Part shown: positions 43,065-56,497 of the stretch, piece after piece
Numbering within the stretch: position 1 is the stretch's first letter
How the letters are laid out: each line of letters starts with the position of its first letter
DNA from: a virus
Reading direction: 5' to 3' (one strand)
DNA length: 60,656 bases
Virus record (IMG/VR): IMGVR_UViG_3300044699_000035
Location: 1 to 60,656 of that record
The notes under the pieces: model-generated
What the model was told of the DNA's origin: nothing
What the model saw: only the letters and a program-made list of their open reading frames with translations
Databases searched by the model: none
Program-made: the position numbers and the translations under genes

Positions 43065-43077
43065 ATGTCCGTCTCCT

Positions 43078-44363
43078 AGATTGAACCCACGATATCGTCG
43101 CCCGCGATATGGAACGCTGGCGTGCAGCTAAGATTACAGTTCCCGGTTCAGGCGGTACCACCGGGTCAATGACTCGAAGTACGGTGGTGCTAACCCGCAC
43201 TCCGTTGCAGGCGGGGTCTGTCTCACACGCCAAGCCGCCCACCACACCCTACCCACCGTGTCCAGCATCGAGCACTCACCACGACCGCAGTCCTCTAGCG
43301 TGTACTCGTTGTAGCAGCCGTCCGCAACATCTCGCACTTCGGGATGCGGAACAGGATCGAGATAGCAATACTTGCAGTCACGAACACATCGCCTACGTAC
43401 AGCCCGGGGCACTGCGCAGTGAACGTCGAATCCCAGTAGAAGCCGACGAATCCGGTAGCCGTACGCTGGAACGCGTTGTAGCCACGCGATCAGGTTGTTG
43501 CACCCACGCAAGCGGATCTCGATGTAAATCTCCACCCGCGCCGGATCGATCTGGTGCCGTCCTGCGGGCTGGCCAGCAACCGAATGAACGTCTTCGATTA
43601 CGGCCGGCGTGATCGTGATGTAATCGCAATCCGCATAGCGCCTGCGCATCGGAACGCACGGGCCGCAGTTCGACACGCACCACGCCGCGTCCAGATTGCC
43701 AGGACCCGGATACAACGGCGGGGGGATGAAGCAGTTCGTACCGCAGTTCTCGCCGCTCAAAAGTAGGCCCCCTCATCAGGATCGGTCCTGTGGTGTGCTC
43801 CATCACGCGCTTATTCTTCGCTCGCGTAACACCGATTTGGTACTGCAGACTCAGCTGCCGGCCGAGCCCGATGTTCGTGTAGTCCTGCTTCGGCTGCATC
43901 AACAGGCGCGACGCTGCGCCGTCAGCGATCGTGTCGGAATACTCTTCGTACAGAATGTCGGGGAACTCGCAGCAAGACTGCAGCGGTGCCAGCCACATCG
44001 ACACCTTGCACCACGATGGGCACGTCGGGTACGGCGCAGGCGCGAGCATGAGCGTCTTGGCGTTAGGCACCGATACCGAGAACGGCCCGCACGCACACGT
44101 CCAGCTACCCTGCGTCGCGATGAACTTGCGCCCCTGCACGTCGACCAGCTGACGCACACGACGCGCGTCTGCTCAGGTGCCAGGAGCGGGTAATCGGCTA
44201 CCCCGTACTGGAGTTCGAATTCCTGCTCGTACTGCCAGACGCCACCACGCTCGCACAGATCGATGATCGTGCGGCGAATGGCATCCTCAGCAACGGCATT
44301 GCCGGCTTGGTATGGCCCTCGTACTGGGTCTCGCCAACGAACTCAGACAGTAGACGCGCCACT
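43078..44363 (-). CDS. Cysteine-rich phage neck/structural protein, frameshifted
   Basis: The likely GTG start at 44363 reads ARLLSEFVGETQYEG. After a shift come EDAIRRTIIDLCERGGVWQY, YPLLAPEQTRV, then VDVQGRKFIATQGSWTCACG, KVSMWLAPLQSCCEFPDILY, CDYITITPAVIEDVHSVAGQ, YIEIRLRGCNNLIAWLQRV and CKYCYLDPVPHPEVRDVADG, with an end CTPAFHIAGDDIVGSI at 43078. Many cysteines occur (CGPCVP, CKYC, DCGRGEC). The place directly after a DUF6682 adaptor suggests a head-to-tail connector component. Family not identified. Confidence 0.5.
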
Positions 44364-44383
44364 TACAGTCTCCCGGGAACTAG

Positions 44384-45034
44384 CTGCTACTGGCACCGCG
44401 TTCTTATCACGCGGAGGTACCCGAGGAACTGCATGAATGCTGCTGTAGTGCGCTTGCGGACCGAGCTTGGGAGTCCGACGACTCCGTATCCTTGGCGAAC
44501 GCACGATACAGCACCCAGTCTTTCAACGCTTCCTGGTACATCTCCGGCGTCGTGTTGGCCTCACCACTGCGTCCGTCAATGCGGTAGTCGGACGGGGGGC
44601 CAGCTGTACGAGCGCCATGACTGCCGCCGTGGGTGAGCTCTCCGGCGCAGCAGGATCTACGAAGAAAGACGAATCGCTCTCGGGGTGTATGGTATAGGAC
44701 CGCACCACATACCTACCAATCACGCGTGCCTGCGCATGATGGCTGTCCAAGTGCACGGGCCGCGGTAAACGATCCTTGACTAATGGAATCGCCAGGGGAG
44801 CCGTCGGAATTGAGGTTGTAGAGAATATCGATGAGATGCGAATACTCCTGCGGAACCGTCTGCACCACACCAGCAGCCAGCCCCAGCGGGACGTAGCTGT
44901 AATACAGTGTGGGCTTAAGCGCCGCGATCTGCGCGATGGCCCCAGTCAAGTAGACAAGCAACTCCGACTCGGCCACCGAACGTACTCCGGATCAGCCAAC
45001 TCGAAGTTGCATGCCGCTACGACGGTGCCGGCGA
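44384..45034 (-). CDS. DUF6682-like head-tail adaptor protein, frameshifted
   Basis: It starts LLAGTVVAACNFELADPEYV near 45034, then after a shift ESELLVYLTGAIAQIAALKP, AAGVVQTVPQEYSHLIDILY, LVKDRLPRPVHLDSHHAQA, YTIHPESDSSFFVDPAAPES and PEMYQEALKDWVLYRAFAKD, ending AAFMQFLGYLRVIRTRCQ. This order (ELL..L..A...I..L.P, a Pro-rich middle, then YRA.AKD) matches the DUF6682 phage adaptor family as I know it. It would sit between portal and tail proteins in the neck. Confidence 0.65.
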
Positions 45035-45047
45035 GTAGCATCGCTTA

Positions 45048-45373
45048 CGCCTGCGGGAGCCCTGACACTTCGGGTACCGCTGCGTCCTTGGCGTGTTCAG
45101 CTTCCGCCGCCGCGAATTCCTGCGGACTCATGTTGGTGAGCTCGTTCAGCGTCACGCCCCAACGCTTGGACAGTTCCAGCCGTTCATCCGGTGACATGGT
45201 GATCGGCGAACGCAACAGCACCGGCTTGTCTGCCATCTTGTGCGTCGACGGATCGGGCTTCGCGCAGAACTGCAGCTGCCCCGACTTCACCATCTCGTCG
45301 AGGTACGCGTTGTACGGGTACACCATCTGCCGTCGGTCACATACTTGCCAACATCCGATTGCGGTTGCATGCC
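45048..45373 (-). CDS. Hypothetical virion-region protein (about 107 aa), frameshifted
   Basis: A ribosome site (GGAGGGGTGGGC) precedes MQPQSDVGKYVTDGR. One shift then gives MVYPYNAYLDEMVKSGQLQF, SPITMSPDERLELSKRWGVT and MSPQEFAAAEAEHAKDAAVP. A helical, acidic C-terminus. It lies between the capsid-adjacent protein and the adaptor. No family recognised. Confidence 0.55.
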
Positions 45374-45435
45374 CACCCCTCCTAAAAAGACGGCGGAAGC
45401 TCGCGCCCCCGCCGGTTAAAGCACACCACGGGAGA

Positions 45436-46069
45436 TTACGCGTTACCGTTGAAATCGTACGAACCCCAGTCGACGACTCCGCCTGCGCGATCACAAACAG
45501 ACCGCCCAGGTTGCCGCCGTCCGCGGCCGAAGTACCCGGCACCGCCGTGACTTCGAACGCGATCATCGACGTCTCCAGCAGGTTCGCAGTGGCCGCAGCA
45601 CCTGAGCGCTGAAGAAGATGCCTTCGTCCGCACCGATCGCATTGACCGCCAGCGGCGAGTTGGTACCCGCAGTCAGCGCAATGGTCGACGTCGGCGGCGT
45701 GTTGACGCACACGTCCTGCCGGCGGCAGATCGTCATGACGAGCCCGGTGACCGGGATCACGACTTGTGCTTCGACGTACTCGAGTCGGCTGTACGGCGTA
45801 ATGACGATGAGGTTGATGAAGTCTCCCACCTCGACGTCGACACCGGTTGCCAACAGCGCTTGGTACCAGTCGTAATCCTTCTGGTCCACGACGCTATCGA
45901 TGCCGCCATCCGGGGTACGGGGGCGGAAGTCCAGCTGGCGCGTCACCGCATACGACCGGCGACGTTGGTGGTCAGCATAGCCAGTGATCACGCAAGGAGA
46001 GTTCTGCGGGACGATCCGGTTGTTGCTGTTGCCTGCGAGCCCACCCATGAACAGGTTGTACTCAGCCAT
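45436..46069 (-). CDS. Capsid-adjacent structural protein (about 210 aa), frameshifted near the end
   Basis: It starts MAEYNLFMGGLAGNSNNRIV. An internal stretch KDYDWYQALLATGVDVEVGD is followed by SRLEYVEAQVVIPVTGLVMT. Shifts near 45605 and 45475 lead to NLLETSMIAFEVTAVPGTSA and an end VVDWGSYDFNGNA. Beta-rich, and directly after the coat gene in transcription order, so it may be a head decoration or second capsid protein. Confidence 0.55.
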
Positions 46070-46099
46070 GATGCATTCCTTTCCTGATGAGGGGGTGGG

Positions 46100-47049
46100 T
46101 TAGGCGAACGTCGCGTACAGGCCCGCAAGCCCTTCCGCCTGGATGACCTTGGAACCGTACACGGTCATGCCCTGGAGGTAGATGTCCCACGAATCCTTGT
46201 CGTTGTCGATGATGCGCGTCTCCTCGATTTGCATCGCGAAGGCCGTTGCACCACGCCAACCGGCAACAACTTCGTACACCGTGTCGCCGCCGTCGACCGT
46301 GCTGAACACGTTGTGCGAGATGTACACATCGAACCCGGCGATCTTGGCGGGGATCTTCCCGTTCAGAACCGCATTCGATGCGACTTCGCAGCACGCGCCA
46401 GCCAGCCCTGCATTGGCCGACAGCATCGGCGAATTCAGCAGGATCGGCAGCGCCACGTCGGGCAGCACGATGAACAGATCTTCCATCGGCAGGCACTGCT
46501 CGCGCAGCACGCCGGCTACCTGGGTGAGCACCTGCCAGATGTTGGCAGCGGTGATGTCGACCGGTGCGCCGACTGCGCCGAGATTGTACGAGTGCGTACG
46601 AACGCCGGCCGTCGTGCCCTTGTTCTGCGGGTCCGCTTCGACGTACATCTGGGCCAGGAGTTCCTGGTCGATGGCTTCGCCGATGTTGTACGACGCGGAC
46701 TTCAGAAGCGACGTCTGCCACGCATCCCAGTTGCAGATCTGCTTGACGTCGATCTTCGAGATCTTGACCGAGAACTCGAGCTCGCGGTCGACGACCATCG
46801 TGACCGGACACGTATCGATCGTGTCGTGCTTGATCGTGCTGTCCTTCTGCCCGCGACGGATACGAACCCGCGGCGAACGGAAGAAGGTGATCTGGTCACC
46901 GCACTTGTTGAGTTCACCACTGTATTCCGTGGTGGTGACGTCCGCGTACGTTGACGAGCAGTAGAACTGCTCGACCAACTTCGACGAGAACATCGGAGGG
47001 ATCAGTGATCCCGAATACTGGGGATACCCAGCAGCTGCGGGACGGCCAT
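46100..47049 (-). CDS. Major capsid (coat) protein, P22-type
   Basis: The main frame from 46993 is intact (MFSSKLVEQFYCSSTYADVT, EYSGELNKCGDQITFFRSPR). The true start is probably MAVPQLLGIP at 47049, joined by one indel through YSGSLIPP. Typical coat-protein features are ELEFSVKISKIDVKQICNWD, EAIDQELLAQMYVEA, FIVLPDVALPILLNSPML and GFDVYISHNVF, with an end KVIQAEGLAGLYATFA. The arrangement scaffold then coat, the length of about 315 residues and the (F/S)SKLVE..Y opening fit the HK97-fold coat family that includes P22-like proteins. Confidence 0.85.
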
Positions 47050-47068
47050 GTGTAGCTCCTTGAGTGGT

Positions 47069-48152
47069 TACCGGATTTCTGCGTCCATTTCGACATTGCC
47101 CGTGGCATAAGACTCATCCCACGAGCACGAAACGCTTCCCACTCCGGCTTCGGCATCCGCTTCGACGTGAACTTCCGAAGGTTCGCCAGATACTCGGATG
47201 CCTTGATCTTGGGGGCACCGGGTTTTTCGGGGGGAGCGTCTGCGCCGGTCTTTCCAGGGACCGCCAGAGAATCCACGTGGGTGCTACCTTTCGGTCGTCG
47301 TAGAACGCACCGATCAGCGTCCGAATCGAAGCTGCGTCCGAGAGCCCGCGATAGTGGTTAAGCAAACGCCCGATGGTGTAGCCCTTCCCCGTATCCTTCG
47401 CGAGGTAGGCTTGCCAGTCGGAAGTCTTCTTCACCGTCTCGAAATCTGGAAAGTACGGATGAACTTCCGTCCGCAAAAACTCCATCTCCCGAGCCTGCAT
47501 CGCATGCGCTGTCGTGACTTCCGCTGCGCTCTGCAGCGGGGGCAACTTCTTCTTCCAGCACCTTCACTCGGCCTAGCGCCTTCTCCAACACTGCCAACCG
47601 TTCCACCACAGGATTGAGAACCTGCGATAGAAGCGACTTCGAAATGCGACGCACGTAGTCTTCGGTGTCCGGATCGAACTTCTCTTTCATCGCTGGCGAA
47701 ATATCCGCGTCCTTCAGCGACTCAAGAACCTTCGACACCCCTTCCGATCCTTGCTTGTCGGCAAGTTCAGCGATCTGCGCCTTCTGCGCATCCAGCTGCT
47801 CCTGTTGTTCCGTAAGCTTGTTTTCCAAGAACGTGCGGTTCTGGTTGACAACTTCGAGTTGGCGCTTGGTGTTTTCCGCTTCAGCCGCAGCCGCCGACGC
47901 CCGCCCGTTCGCTGTAGATAGCGCCTCTTCCAGCTGACGAATACGCCCTGCATCGGGTGCAGGCTCCGCCGGAATCGGTTGTACGGTGGGCGCTGGGGTC
48001 GCAGGTGCAGGCGACGGAGTAGGCGTAATCGCTTGAGGCGACTCCACCTGAACCGCTACGGGAGCGCCACTATTCGGATCGATACCCCGAGCCGTTAGTT
48101 CGGCCGCTTCGCGGTCGCGTCGTTGCAGTGCTGCAGAGGGGACACCAGCCAT
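47069..48152 (-). CDS. Scaffolding protein, frameshifted in the C-terminal part
   Basis: A ribosome site (AGGAGAGAATTCAA) precedes MAGVPSAALQRRDREAAELT. A Pro/Ala-rich linker is followed by a long coiled coil (RIRQLEEALSTANGRASAAA, FLENKLTEQQEQLDAQKAQI), then KEKFDPDTEDYVRRISKSLL. Shifts near 47530, 47290 and 47110 lead to MEFLRTEVHPYFPDFETVKK, IKASEYLANLRKFTSKRMPK and an acidic end GNVEMDAEIR. The acidic helical make-up and the position immediately before the coat gene identify a scaffold. Confidence 0.8.
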
Positions 48153-48202
48153 TTGAATTCTCTCCTGTCTGGGGCCTCAAGGGAGCCCAGATATCGAATG
48201 GA

Positions 48203-48405
48203 TTACGGTTTCCATAGCTTTAAGAGCGCACCAAGAATCTGCGACCGGCCTTGTGCGACCCGAAGCATGACTGCATCGGGTTGCGCTTCCAGCTGGTCAC
48301 GAGTGTGTTCATGCGCCTCTCTCAGATATGCCACAAACAGCTGCCCTCTGGCCGCGACGCGAGGCGTTGCATTGCCTCACGTTCATCAGCAGTCGGAGCT
48401 CTCAC
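48203..48405 (-). CDS. Small phage protein (about 67 aa), frameshifted
   Basis: A GTG start at 48405 overlaps the previous stop (GTGA). It reads APTADEREAMQRLASRPEG, then after a shift FVAYLREAHEHTRDQLEAQP and VAQGRSQILGALLKLWKP. Small helical proteins with this EREA..RLA...EG pattern and an AQGR..IL..LL end are common before phage scaffold genes. Function unknown. Confidence 0.55.
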
Positions 48406-48554
48406 TTACGTCCGCAACAGGTGCTGGACGGAGCCGGCCGGGGCGCTGCGCCCTGGGGCTTAGGCACCGACAGCTTGCCAAGGGGCCGACTCGTCTTAGC
48501 GACGGTAGGCTTCGGCAACATGTGCGGAGGGGAGGTACCGCCACCAAATGCCAT
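48402..48554 (-). CDS. Very small Pro/Lys-rich protein (50 aa)
   Basis: The start chosen is MAFGGGTSPPHMLPKPTVAK at 48554, because AAGGAG lies nine bases upstream; an earlier ATG at 48563 abuts that site. It ends PSSTCCGRK. Low complexity, basic. It is coupled by GTGA to the next gene. Confidence 0.5.
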   Translation of the reverse strand: MAFGGGTSPPHMLPKPTVAKTSRPLGKLSVPKPQGAAPRPAPSSTCCGRK

Positions 48555-48626
48555 GGGAATCATCTCCTTAGAACGCCCCTGCGACGGCTGGAGCCGCGCC
48601 CATCATGGGCAAGCAGTTCGAAGTTG

Positions 48627-49387
48627 TCAAGCAATCCATTCCACCAGCAAGTATCCAGGGGCTCCGTCGCCACCAAGAGTGAGGATGTACGAATGGGTCG
48701 CGCCCGCCCCACCGCCACCTGCGCCGTACGCTGTGATAAGCGCTGAATATCCAGGGATGTGCGGTCCCCCGCCTGCGTGGTTACCCCCGGCACCGCCCAT
48801 CCCGTAAGGCGACGATGCACCACTGCCGCCCCCGAACACGCCGCCGTTAGGAGCAGACCCCCAGCCGTTGATCGCAGGCGCGCCCACACCCGGGGGGCCA
48901 GCGTCGAGGACTGTGCCGCCACCGCCCGCCCCACCGCCGATGCGGTAGCCAGATCCGAAGAACCCGCGCGCCCCTGACGTTTTCTCGCCAACGCGAGGCG
49001 CACCGAACGCCCCACCACCGTAGCCGCTCATCGGTTGCGAAGTGACAGAACTCAGCGCACCCCTCCGCCGCCACGGATGATGAACGAGCCGAACAACGTA
49101 TCGCCACCATTAGCACCCGGCGCGAGAGGCACCGATCCTGCGTTGTTTCCTCCAGCACCACCTATGCCTACAACCACGGTGATCGCCGCCAACGGCGTGA
49201 CCTTGAACGGCTGTCGATGCACGAACTCACCAGAGCCGCCACCAGAGTTACCCTTTGCCTGGGTTGCTCTGTGGTGGAGCCGAACCACCGCCGCCCCCAC
49301 CAATCCCGTGAGCATCACCAACGACACCCCCGCCGGAACGACGAACACTCCGTTGGCGGTGAACGCTTGGGATTGAGTAGTCGGCAT
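48627..49387 (-). CDS. Glycine-rich virion protein 2 (fibre-associated), frameshifted
   Basis: It starts MPTTQSQAFTANGVFVVPAG VSLVML (written in two parts), with the F-x-VPAGVS module seen in the upstream gene. Glycine-rich runs follow (GGSGEFVHRQPFKVTP, VVGIGGAGGNNAGSVP, GGGAGGGGTVLDAGPPGVGA), and it ends PGYLLVEWIA. Shifts near 49315 and 49060. The closing PGY(L/V)L(V/I)xW motif matches the end of the previous gene, so the two are tandem paralogues. Glycine-rich sheets of this type occur at the tips of phage fibres. Confidence 0.65.
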
Positions 49388-49390
49388 TTA

Positions 49391-50441
49391 CGCGACCCAC
49401 ATGATCAGCACGTACCCCGGCGCACCAACACCACCCGCGTTGGTCGATCCCCGACAGCCCGCCTGCGCCGCCACCACCCGAGCCGTACGCCACCGCAGCG
49501 CCACCAGCACTGCCGCCGTTACCACCGACACCACCAGGTACCATAGATCGTGCTCGAGCCGCCGCCACCGCCGCCCTGGCTGCTGACCGCCACACCACCG
49601 GCAGCGCCTGTGTACGCGCCGCTACCAGCCCCGCGCGCCCCCGCACCGATCGTCGTAGCGCCGGCACCACCCGCACCACCACCGAAGTAGCAGTTGCTCT
49701 CCGCTGTGCCGATCGCGCCAGCACCGACCCCACCGATACCGCCAGCCACGCCGCCACCGTTGCCGCCGAACGATGTCGAACCGACACCACCCAAGCCACC
49801 GTTAGCGATCACGTACCCAGCGACCGAACTGAAGCCCGCCTGTCGCACCAGTCGCCGTGCCGCCACCAGCTGGCGCTCCTGCACCGCCGACACCAACGAC
49901 AACTGGAACCTGCGGACAGGGGCGTTACAAAGATCGGGAACGACGCGATGAACTCACCTGCTCCACCACCTCCGCCACCGGCCGCGCCGGCACGCGTTCC
50001 ACCGCCGCCACCTGCACCGATCGCCGTAATCCAGATCGCCGATACGCCAGCAGGAACATTGAACGTGCCGCTCGACAGAAATTCTTGCCCGCGCAATATG
50101 CCGTTACCCGCGGCAGCGGTACCCGTTGCACCGGTTGGCCCTGTCGGTCCAGTAGGACCCGTTGGACCCGTTGGACCCGTTGGACCCGTCGCGCCTGCGC
50201 CAGGACCGGTGGGACCGGTTGGACCCGTTGGACCCGTAGCACCTGCGCCAGGACCGGTGGGGCCCGTTGGTCCGGTTGCACCCGTACCCGCAGGGCCAGT
50301 TGGCCCCGTAGGACCTGTCGGCCCAGTAGCTCCAGTGGCACCGTTACCGACAGCCCCAGTGGGTTGCACGCAGCATTCTTGACACTGCCCGCAGCCACCA
50401 CAGGACGGAGTTGGGCACGACGATCGATGGGTAGTAACCAT
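49391..50441 (-). CDS. Collagen-like and glycine-rich virion protein 1, frameshifted
   Basis: After a Cys-rich start ([16 protein letters not shown]) comes a Gly-x-y collagen-like repeat ([17 protein letters not shown] and onward, about 50350-50120), then [20 protein letters not shown], the glycine-rich module ([17 protein letters not shown]), and after shifts near 49900 and 49540 more glycine repeats, ending GYVLIMWVA at 49391. Such Gly-Pro-Thr repeats form trimeric stalks in phage fibres. The antisense proline-valine frames are shadows. Confidence 0.7.
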
Positions 50442-50448
50442 CACATCC

Positions 50449-52266
<1,818 letters not shown>

Positions 52267-52279
52267 CATTTGGCTGTGC

Positions 52280-52976
52280 TCAGAAGTTGGGGAATGCAGT
52301 AGTCGGAACAGGAATCGTCGCGCCAGTGAAACCGCGTCCACTACCGACGGTAAGACGGAAATCGTCGTAGTGGCCAGGAGCAGGACCAGTACCGAAAGAT
52401 CCTTGCCCCAAACGCAATGGCATCCCTATGTACGTCGTTCCATCGGTGTAATTCGAACCAACTTGCGCTGCGGTCCCGCCACCGAGAGTGCCCCTGTACA
52501 TCCGCGTGGTCCCGCTTACACGAGCGACCGCGATGTACTGCCATGCTGCTGCCGTCATCACTGACCCCGTGATTCGATCCGCGGAACTCACGTAATAGCG
52601 CAGCGATGTTCCGTTCGCGTAGATCGCCGGATACGCACCTTCAGAAGCGGGACGCCCGTCGAAGTAAACCTGTGATCCAGTGTTGTTCGTCGGACGGACC
52701 CATAGCTCGATCACGAAATCATTACTGCCAATGGCGTAGTTTGCATTGCTTGGCGCATTGACATTGTTGTTGCTGGGAACGCTGACGCTCGCAGTCCCAA
52801 ATGCTTTTTCCGACGTGGATAGAACGGAAGCCCCACTAGGACCAAAGGCATTCGCGCCGATAGTTTGCGGAAACGAGTTGCTGCCATTCGCTCCATCAAA
52901 GTGCGTCAGGTGCTTGACGAACGAGATGAAGGGTCCGAACGCCCAATCATCAACAGCGCTGCATGAGGAGCCGCCA

Positions 52977-52977
<1 letters not shown>
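52280..52977 (-). CDS. LamG/concanavalin-like lectin-domain virion protein, frameshifted at the start
   Basis: The start at 52977 overlaps the previous [19 protein letters not shown], then after one shift [20 protein letters not shown]. The domain body, [40 protein letters not shown] and [20 protein letters not shown], matches Laminin_G_3-type lectin folds. It would decorate the tail or bind carbohydrate. Confidence 0.75.
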
Positions 52978-54251
<1,274 letters not shown>

Positions 54252-54252
<1 letters not shown>

Positions 54253-56448
54253 TACGCTCTCCCGTTATTCAACTGCTGGACCACCGGACCTGCCGCCCCA
54301 CTGCGACCATCTGGCATCGGTACGAGCCCGGTGCCTTGCCCCGGAGCCTGCGGAACTTGCGCAACTTGCCCTGGTCCCTGGGGCGGGGGTGGTGCACCTA
54401 GCGCGGGCGGAACCCCAGGGCCTTCACCGCCCGGTGGTAATGCTCCCGGTGGAAGTCCGCCGCCGGCGGCTTCCATCAGTTGCTCTTCAAGCTTCGGATC
54501 GGGAATGATGTCGTCGATCGGCAGATCGGAAGACTTCATCACTTCACGAAGCAACGTCGCGATACCCGACTTCGGGATGATCCCAGTCGGAATAAACGGT
54601 GCCAATACCTGCAACGTCTCCAGTCGTTTGCCGGCCGCAGTCTCACGCGCCAGCACCGACGTCGGCCCACGAGCCTGCACCTGCGCGTCAACCTTGATCG
54701 CAGGATCTGGGTCATACATCATGTTGTAGTTGTAGAACGCCGAGATCAGGGGCTCCAGCACATCCTGCTCGATGTTCACGATCACCTGCTTGATCCCCTT
54801 CGCCGCGTTGCCCATCAGCATCGCGAGCCCGCCTACCGTCTTGCCTGCACCGGTTACCGCGGGATTGCCGTACGCGTACGCGGGAATCCCCGTCGCGTCG
54901 TCGCACTTCTTGATCTCTTCGTTGATCAGGGACTCGAGCTCGCCTGCGTGGAGATCGATGTTGTGGAAGTGGTAGGCCGGCTTGTCGCTGCCTAGAAGAC
55001 TGGGCTCCACCACCTTGATCATCGCCGGAAGAATCTCCTCCGGAGCCTGCTGCCCACCGAGACGAGACTGATCAACTTCAGCGAACGGTCCTGACGCAAG
55101 GCCCATGTTCCGGCGCAGTGCGCGATACGCGCTGTTGATGATCTGCTGGTTCGGTCTCATCAGCATCGGCACCGAGCGCCCCACCATGGAGCCGGGGACC
55201 TTCTCGTACGACGTCACGTAGTACGGGCGCTGCTTCATCGGATCGGGGTTGAGCACCGCGCGCACACAGATCCCGCCGATCACCCACAAGTCCGCTTCGT
55301 ACATCGCCTGCGGATCGTCGACCTTTAGCCCCCATCCCTGCAGCAAGTCGCCACGCACGCCGCCCCAGAAATTCAGCGTGTCGATCGTGTCGCCCGTGGT
55401 GAGCGTCAGCATCGTCTGCCACTCCAGCTGCTCGCGCTGGGTCGTGGTCTGGGTCAACTCCTGGTGGCCGTTGATGTAAAAGTCTAGCGCTTCTTTCAGC
55501 TTCTTGTCGTTGAAGTTCGGCATCCCCTTGCAGTCCACCAACGCCTGCCGGGACATGTGCATGACTTCGACGAGGTAACCCTCCTGCGGGCTCACCGACC
55601 AGGGAGCGAAGTAGTAATCGAACGGAGATACCCGCTCCACGTTCAACGTAGCTTCCGACGTCGCGATCGGCGTGCCGCCGTCCCACTTCAACCGCCGTTG
55701 TTTCTTCACTACCGGTGCCTTCAGCACCGCGTACGGGTACACCATGAGATCGGAGATGAACGACTGCAGCACCGGGATGAACTTGCAGTCGACCAACTGA
55801 TCGTCGATCTTGCGCTGCATCTTGTCCGTGCCCTGCTTCGCTTGGTCCATCAGCGCGCGGTAGGCAATGTCCCCAAGCTCGCCGATCCGCTGCCGGAGCG
55901 CCGCCTCGTCGAGGGGTGCGCCGAACTTCTGAATTTCCTTCTTCACCTGCTCAACCACCATGTCCTTCACCATCTGCGGGACGTTGGGGATTGGGGTCGG
56001 GAGCCAGGGACCAGACGCGATCCCCACTTGCTGTGAGGATGTCGGTCAGCCACGCTTCACCCGCTCGACACTTGGTCGCGGTAACCCCGAAGAAGGTCAG
56101 GATCGTGTTGTTCTGCATCGCCGCGAGCTCGCCCGGGTCGTACTCGTTCCGGCGTTGGCGCAGGCATTGCAACAGCAGGTTGTCGATCACGGTGCGCGAA
56201 TTCATCGCCTGCACGAAGCAGGAGCGCGCGTACGCGCCCAGGGCGCAGATCGTTTGTTCAGACCCGGCTGATGTCGGCGTAGTGCCGCCGGGGTCGAGTG
56301 TGCCCTTATTGGACCCGGCGGGTGTCGCCGTGACCGGCACGTTCATTGGCAGGTTCGATCCGGGGGTAACGCCCCCCTTCTGCGCCGGAGTGCCTTGCGC
56401 ACCTCCGCCTATCACCTGCCCGTTAAATCCGCTGCCGACGAGCGCCAT
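54252..56448 (-). CDS. Portal protein, frameshifted once
   Basis: The start MALVGSGFNGQVIGGGAQGT at 56448 follows CAAGGAGAGTTC. One shift near 56000 (…LAPTPIPNVPQMVKDMVV) joins it to the long frame ending at 54252. Features include KKQRRLKWDGGTPIATSEAT, RVSPFDYYFAPWSVSPQEGY, RPYYVTSYEKVPGSMVGRSV, LMRPNQQIINSAYRALRRNM, DATGIPAYAYGNPAVTGAGK and AMLMGNAAKGIKQVIVNIEQ. These match large podovirus-type portals (about 730 residues), followed by a Pro/Gly/Gln-rich tail. It forms the dodecameric DNA gate and lies right after the terminase gene. Confidence 0.88.
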
Positions 56449-56497
56449 GAACTCTCCTTGTGCCCCCACCGGCAGCGCACCATATCACGCGGTTCAA

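Noticed and set aside
46182-46964. Two + strand frames of over 240 codons opposite the coat gene
   Set aside because: They mirror the codon bias of the intact coat frame and show no domain.
49925-50400. Long antisense frames with [12 protein letters not shown] repeats opposite the fibre genes (also at 53.3-53.85 kb)
   Set aside because: They are the complement of Gly-Pro-Thr collagen repeats and have no ribosome sites; the - strand frame carries recognisable domains.
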